Part shown: positions 13,556 through 16,776 of the stretch, one piece after another | How positions within the stretch are numbered: the stretch's first letter is position 1 | Layout: the number at the start of each line of letters is the position of its first letter | Assembly: GCA_039649115.1 (NCBI GenBank) | Contig: JBBWZQ010000328.1 | Coordinates: 1-16,776, forward strand | Origin: DATEJJ01 sp039649115 | GTDB taxonomy: Bacteria; Actinomycetota; Actinomycetes; Mycobacteriales; Micromonosporaceae | Reading direction: 5' to 3' | Length of the DNA: 16,776 nucleotides | Notes under the pieces: model-generated | Told to the model about the DNA's origin: nothing | Database searches by the model: none | Seen by the model: the letters and a program-made list of their open reading frames with translations, nothing else | Translations under genes and position numbers: made by a program

Positions 13556-14545
13556 ATGCGCACGATCGACTGGGTGGACGGGGCCGTGGAGATCATCGAT
13601 CAGACGGCCCTGCCGGACAGCCTCCGGGTGTTGCGTCTGTCCACCGTGGACGATCTGGTGGACGCGGTGCGGCGGCTGGCGGTACGCGGCGCGCCGGCCC
13701 TGGGGGTCGCCGGCGCGCTCGGCGTGGCCCTCGCCATCAGGCAGTATCCGGCCGATACCGAGCGGCGGGCGGCGGCGGTACAGGCCGTGCGGACGGCCCG
13801 CCCCACCGCCGTCAACCTGGCGCGGGGAGTACGCCGCGCCGCCAGCCGGCTCGCCGCCGGGCCGGAGGCGGTACTGGCCGAGGCGCTGCGGGTGCGCGAC
13901 GAGGAGATCGAGAGCTCCGCCAACCAGGCACGGCTGGGCGCCGACCTGATCAGCGAGCTCTGCGGCGCGCGGCCCCGGCTGCTCACCCACTGCAACACCG
14001 GCGCGCTGGCCGCGGTCGTCGGCGGTACCGCCCTGAGCGTGGTCGCCGAGCTGCACCGGCGGGGCGCGCTCGACGCGGTGATCGCGAGCGAGACCCGGCC
14101 GCTGCTGCAGGGTGCCCGGCTGACCGCGTGGGAACTGCGCCAGCTCGGCGTACCCTTCCGGCTGGCCGTCGACGGCGCCGGCCCGTACCTGATGGCCCGG
14201 GGCGAGGTGGATGCCGTGATCGTCGGCGCGGACCGGATCTGCGCGAACGGCGACGTGGTGAACAAGGTGGGCACCTACGCGCACGCGCTGGGCGCGCACC
14301 GGGCCGGCATCCCGTTCGTGGTGGTGGCTCCGGAGTCTACTGTGGACACCTCGACGCCGGACGGCGCCGCGGTGGAGATCGAGGACCGGGGTGCGGGGGA
14401 GGTGGTCTCGTTCGGCGGCACCCGTACCGCCCCGGACGGGGTGGCCGCGGTGAACCCGGCCTTCGACGTCACCCCGCACGACCTGGTGACCGCGATCGTC
14501 ACCGACCGCCGGGTGCTCCGCCCTGTCCTCGGCGACCGTCCCTAG
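13556..14545 (+). CDS. mtnA: S-methyl-5-thioribose-1-phosphate isomerase
   Basis: The 329-aa protein converts methylthioribose-1-phosphate to methylthioribulose-1-phosphate in the methionine salvage pathway. It carries the expected motifs: RGAPALGVAGA (44-54), LTHCNTGALA with C146, ETRPLLQGARLT (179-190), and GADRICANGDVVNKVGTY (224-241) with the catalytic D226. The C-terminal NPAFDVTPHDLVTAI also fits the family, as does the length. The more distant eIF2B-like paralogs lack this set, so the call is strong. The ATG at 13556 is preferred over one 15 bp upstream because TACCTT is exactly six bases before it and the family's MRTIDW-type start follows. No other methionine salvage gene is in the window. 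It is divergent from the PHP gene and convergent with tyrA (2-nt gap). Confidence 0.95.
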   Translation: MRTIDWVDGAVEIIDQTALPDSLRVLRLSTVDDLVDAVRRLAVRGAPALGVAGALGVALAIRQYPADTERRAAAVQAVRTARPTAVNLARGVRRAASRLAAGPEAVLAEALRVRDEEIESSANQARLGADLISELCGARPRLLTHCNTGALAAVVGGTALSVVAELHRRGALDAVIASETRPLLQGARLTAWELRQLGVPFRLAVDGAGPYLMARGEVDAVIVGADRICANGDVVNKVGTYAHALGAHRAGIPFVVVAPESTVDTSTPDGAAVEIEDRGAGEVVSFGGTRTAPDGVAAVNPAFDVTPHDLVTAIVTDRRVLRPVLGDRP

Positions 14546-14547
14546 CT

Positions 14548-15555
14548 CTACGCCTCCGGCGCGACGGGGCGGGCGGCCTGGACCGTGCGCAGGTCGGGGG
14601 AGACCGAGACCACCCAGCCACCCGCCCGGCCCAGGCGCAGCAGCACGTCCGGCGCCGCCGGCAGCTCCACCGGCTCGCTCGGCACCGGTGGCCAGGCCGA
14701 TCGGGCCCGGGCCCCGGGCGACAGCCACGGCAGCAGCGCGCCGATCGGATCGGGTCCGTCCAGCGCCTGGCGCGCGGTACCCAATGATTCGAGAACCGCG
14801 TCCAGCGCCGTGCGGACGGCGGCCGCGTTGCCGCCGCACATCGCCGCGGTCAGCGGCGGCGGGCTCTGCGCCACGCGGGTGCCGTCGCGGAAGGAGCCGG
14901 CGGCCAGCGTCAGCGCCAGCGGATCGGCGGCGGCGTATCCGGCCAGCGCGGTCGCCAGCAGGTGCGGCACGTGCGAGACCACGGCGACGGCCCGGTCGTG
15001 CTCGGCGGCGGTGCTGGGCACCACGCGGGCGCCCAGGGAGGTGACCAGGCTGGCGAGGGTCAGCCAGTCGCGGGTGTCGGTCTCCTGCGGCTCCAGGCAG
15101 AGCACCCAGGCGCAGCCGCGGAACAGGTCCGGGTCGGCCGAGCCGAAGCCGGAGGTCTCCCGGCCGGCCATCGGGTGGCCGCCCACGAAGCCGGCCAGCC
15201 GCCCGAACCGCGCTGCCCGCCGCGCGACGTGATCCCGGACCGGTCCCTTCACCGAGGTGACGTCGGTGACCAGCCCGGTGTACCCGCTGGCGGCCACGTC
15301 GTCGAGCACGCCGGGGACGGCGGGCAGCGGTACCGCGAGTGCCAGCAAGTCGGCGCCGGCGATGGCGTCCCGGGCCGCGCCGCTGACCTGCCATCGGGCG
15401 CCGGCGGGCGCCTTGGCGGCGGCGGTGCGGGCCATGGCCCGGGTGGCGGGGTCGGCGTCGTACCCGAGCGCGGCGTGCCCCGCCGCGGCCAGGGCGCGCA
15501 GCAGCGAACCGCCGATCAGTCCCAGTCCGATCACCGCAGTACGCACGGCCGACAC
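14548..15555 (-). CDS. tyrA: Prephenate dehydrogenase
   Basis: The 335-aa protein oxidatively decarboxylates prephenate to 4-hydroxyphenylpyruvate in tyrosine synthesis. The NAD-binding motif is VIGLGLIGGS (8-17). Family motifs follow: VTDVTSVKGPV (96-106), GGHPMAGRETSGF (125-137), SHVPHLLATAL (194-204) with the active-site H195 and H198, and AAGSFRDGTRVA (218-229). No chorismate mutase domain is present. The C-terminus (about 300-335) is short and is not a recognisable ACT domain. The start is uncertain: GTG at 15555 is chosen, and a second GTG at 15546 would also fit the conserved VRTAVIGLG. TATGCA (15566-15561) is a possible -10 box. It is convergent with mtnA and divergent from the secreted propeller gene. 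Confidence 0.93.
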   Translation of the reverse strand: MSAVRTAVIGLGLIGGSLLRALAAAGHAALGYDADPATRAMARTAAAKAPAGARWQVSGAARDAIAGADLLALAVPLPAVPGVLDDVAASGYTGLVTDVTSVKGPVRDHVARRAARFGRLAGFVGGHPMAGRETSGFGSADPDLFRGCAWVLCLEPQETDTRDWLTLASLVTSLGARVVPSTAAEHDRAVAVVSHVPHLLATALAGYAAADPLALTLAAGSFRDGTRVAQSPPPLTAAMCGGNAAAVRTALDAVLESLGTARQALDGPDPIGALLPWLSPGARARSAWPPVPSEPVELPAAPDVLLRLGRAGGWVVSVSPDLRTVQAARPVAPEA

Positions 15556-15674
15556 TCTTGCATACCCGTACCGCCGCCGGCACCGTTGGGCTACCAAGAG
15601 CAAAACGGACAGTAGATCCCAATATGGCCGTTTGGCTGTCACTGACGTGAACCATACCTATATATCCTAAAAAG
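15556..15674. promoter_or_regulatory. Divergent promoters for tyrA and the secreted propeller gene
   Basis: On the plus strand TTGGCT (15632-15637), 17 bases, then TACCTA (15655-15660) is one candidate promoter. A second -10 choice, TATCCT (15663-15668), lies six bases before the GTG start at 15675 and fits the leaderless pattern. The stretch around 15650-15673 is unusually AT-rich for this DNA. On the minus strand TATGCA (15566-15561) may serve tyrA. Confidence 0.45.
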
Positions 15675-16776
15675 GTGAGTACGAAGAGAGCCATCGCGGT
15701 CATCGCGGCCGCTGCCGCCATGGCCATCGCGTTCGCCGGCACCGCCCACGCCGCGACCACCACTGTCTCCGCGACCCCCAGCGCCGCGCCGGGCTTCGAC
15801 GGCATGGTGTACGCCACCGCGTACGCCGGCACGACGCTCTACGTCGGCGGCGACTTCAGCAACGCCATCGTCGGGAACAAGAGGTACCCGCGGGCGCGGC
15901 TCGCCGCCATCAACTCAGAGACCGGCGCGCTGCTGCCGTGGGCACCCACCGCCGACGCGACGGTGCGGGCGCTGGCGGTCGACCCTGACCTGGGCACGGT
16001 GTACGCGGGAGGCTCGTTCGCCACCGTCGACGGCCAGCCGCGCACCGCGCTCGCGGCGCTCGACCCGACCACCGGCGACCTGGGCCTGTTCAACCACGCC
16101 ATCCAGGGCACGGTACGCGCGCTCGCGGCCGGCTCGGGACGGGTGTTCGCGGCGGGTCGGATGACCGCACTGGACGGCCAGGCCGCGGCCAACGTCGTCG
16201 CGTTCACCTCGGCCACCGGCCTGGTGGACCCGATGTTCCACGCATCGACGGACGACGTGGTCGACGCGCTCAACGCCACGTCCAGCCGGCTCTACCTGGG
16301 CGGGCTGTTCAAGGTCGTCGACGGTCTGCCGGGCACCCCCAAGCTCGTCGCGCTCGACCCGGTCACCGGAGCCCGCGACCTCACCTTCAGACCGAAGATC
16401 GCCATCCGGGTCTTCGGCATCGCGGTCGGCCCGAACGGCGTGTACACGGCGATGGGCGGGCAGGGTGGCCGGGCGATCGCCTTCGGCTTCGACGGCACCC
16501 CGGTCTGGACGACCACGGCCGACGGAGACGTGCAGGCGGTGGCGATCCTCAACGACGTGGTGTACCTCGGCGGCCACTTCGACAACGTCTGCGCCTCCAA
16601 CGTCAACGGGGTACAGGGTACCTGCGTCGACGGTTCGGTGTGGCGCGTCAAGCTGGCCGCGGTCGACGCCACCAACGGCATGTTGCTGCCCTGGGACCCG
16701 CATGGCAACGGCGTCAACGGGGTAGTGACCCTGACCGCGAACCCGGCGTCGGGGGCGGTCGCGTCGGGGGCGGTCG
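15675..16776 (+). CDS. Secreted beta-propeller-like repeat protein (3' end cut by window edge)
   Basis: The visible 367 codons begin with a Sec signal peptide (VSTKRAIAV, hydrophobic alanine-rich run, AHA before a probable cleavage near residue 26). The mature part is a run of repeats about 48 residues apart: LYVGGDFSN (55-63), VYAGGSFATVDG (109-120), VFAAGRMTALDG (157-168), LYLGGLFKVVDG (206-217), VYTAMGG (256-262) and VYLGGHFDNV (297-306). Between them come LAALDPTTG-type turns. This is the delta-60/beta-propeller repeat pattern common in exported proteins of Micromonosporaceae, often followed by fibronectin-III or PKD domains, which would lie beyond the edge. Role: probably a surface or extracellular binding protein; no catalytic motif. 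The GTG start has TATCCT six bases upstream and keeps the KR charge of the signal peptide. C306 and C317 are the only cysteines. Confidence 0.85.
   Translation, partial: MSTKRAIAVIAAAAAMAIAFAGTAHAATTTVSATPSAAPGFDGMVYATAYAGTTLYVGGDFSNAIVGNKRYPRARLAAINSETGALLPWAPTADATVRALAVDPDLGTVYAGGSFATVDGQPRTALAALDPTTGDLGLFNHAIQGTVRALAAGSGRVFAAGRMTALDGQAAANVVAFTSATGLVDPMFHASTDDVVDALNATSSRLYLGGLFKVVDGLPGTPKLVALDPVTGARDLTFRPKIAIRVFGIAVGPNGVYTAMGGQGGRAIAFGFDGTPVWTTTADGDVQAVAILNDVVYLGGHFDNVCASNVNGVQGTCVDGSVWRVKLAAVDATNGMLLPWDPHGNGVNGVVTLTANPASGAVASGAV
16746..16775. repeat. 15-bp tandem repeat at the right edge
   Basis: The 15-base unit at 16746-16760 is repeated exactly at 16761-16775 and encodes ASGAV twice inside the propeller protein, where similar repeats usually read once before the next blade. 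The window ends one base later, so more copies could follow. It may be genuine or an assembly-end artefact. Confidence 0.7.

Noticed and set aside
12680..15832. Very long open frame on the minus strand spanning PHP, mtnA and tyrA
   Set aside because: It is arginine-, glycine- and alanine-rich with no family motif, and crosses three well-supported genes in other frames. Such frames arise from the high GC content.
1..16776. Mobile element, prophage, CRISPR array or RNA genes
   Set aside because: No transposase, integrase, spaced direct repeats, or tRNA-like cloverleaf was seen on reading both strands.

Overview
The window is high-GC actinomycete chromosome. Codon third positions are almost all G or C, the gene families are typical of actinobacteria, and many genes carry a TANNNT box 6-7 nt before the start codon, the signature of leaderless transcription. 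Frequent GTA/GGTACC usage and the gene content fit Micromonosporaceae (Actinoplanes/Micromonospora-like), but that assignment is an inference. I see no phage, transposon, CRISPR array, rRNA or tRNA. Both window edges cut through genes.

Layout. (1) 1-4108 is a divergent carbohydrate module: a GH5-type (endo-beta-mannosidase-like) glycosidase on the minus strand, truncated by the left edge, and a full-length GH3 beta-glucosidase with a PA14 insertion on the plus strand. They share a 165-bp intergenic region rich in inverted repeats. (2) 4110-5688, minus strand: a short unit of a secreted six-cysteine protein of unknown function followed by an NAD kinase. (3) 5788-6860: a decayed MarR-family regulator (frameshifts plus an amber codon), a perfect 24-bp terminator-like inverted repeat, and two tiny membrane or exported proteins (51 and 63 aa). 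(4) 6928-9158: a GNAT acetyltransferase, a membrane-anchored alpha/beta hydrolase, and a PaaI-type thioesterase. (5) 9214-10753: an HxlR-family regulator and an aldo-keto reductase whose promoter contains a perfect 16-bp operator-like palindrome, probably a small aldehyde/quinone-responsive pair. (6) 10755-13533, minus strand: a PHP/PolX-type phosphoesterase and a DUF885 zinc metallopeptidase. (7) 13556-15555: methylthioribose-1-phosphate isomerase (mtnA), convergent with prephenate dehydrogenase (tyrA). (8) 15675 to the end: a secreted beta-propeller-type protein, cut by the right edge inside a 15-bp tandem repeat.

Two architectural themes stand out. Every convergent pair (GH3/nadK, hydrolase/thioesterase, AKR/DUF885, mtnA/tyrA) meets with a gap of -4 to +2 nt, leaving no room for a terminator between the genes. 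At least eight genes look leaderless, including the PHP/mtnA pair, whose opposed -10 boxes overlap in a 22-bp gap. The module nearest to an undescribed system is the HxlR/AKR operator arrangement. The orphan promoter-operator-hairpin block at 7425-7533 is the best candidate for an unannotated RNA element. Most genes are otherwise ordinary chromosomal housekeeping or accessory metabolism.
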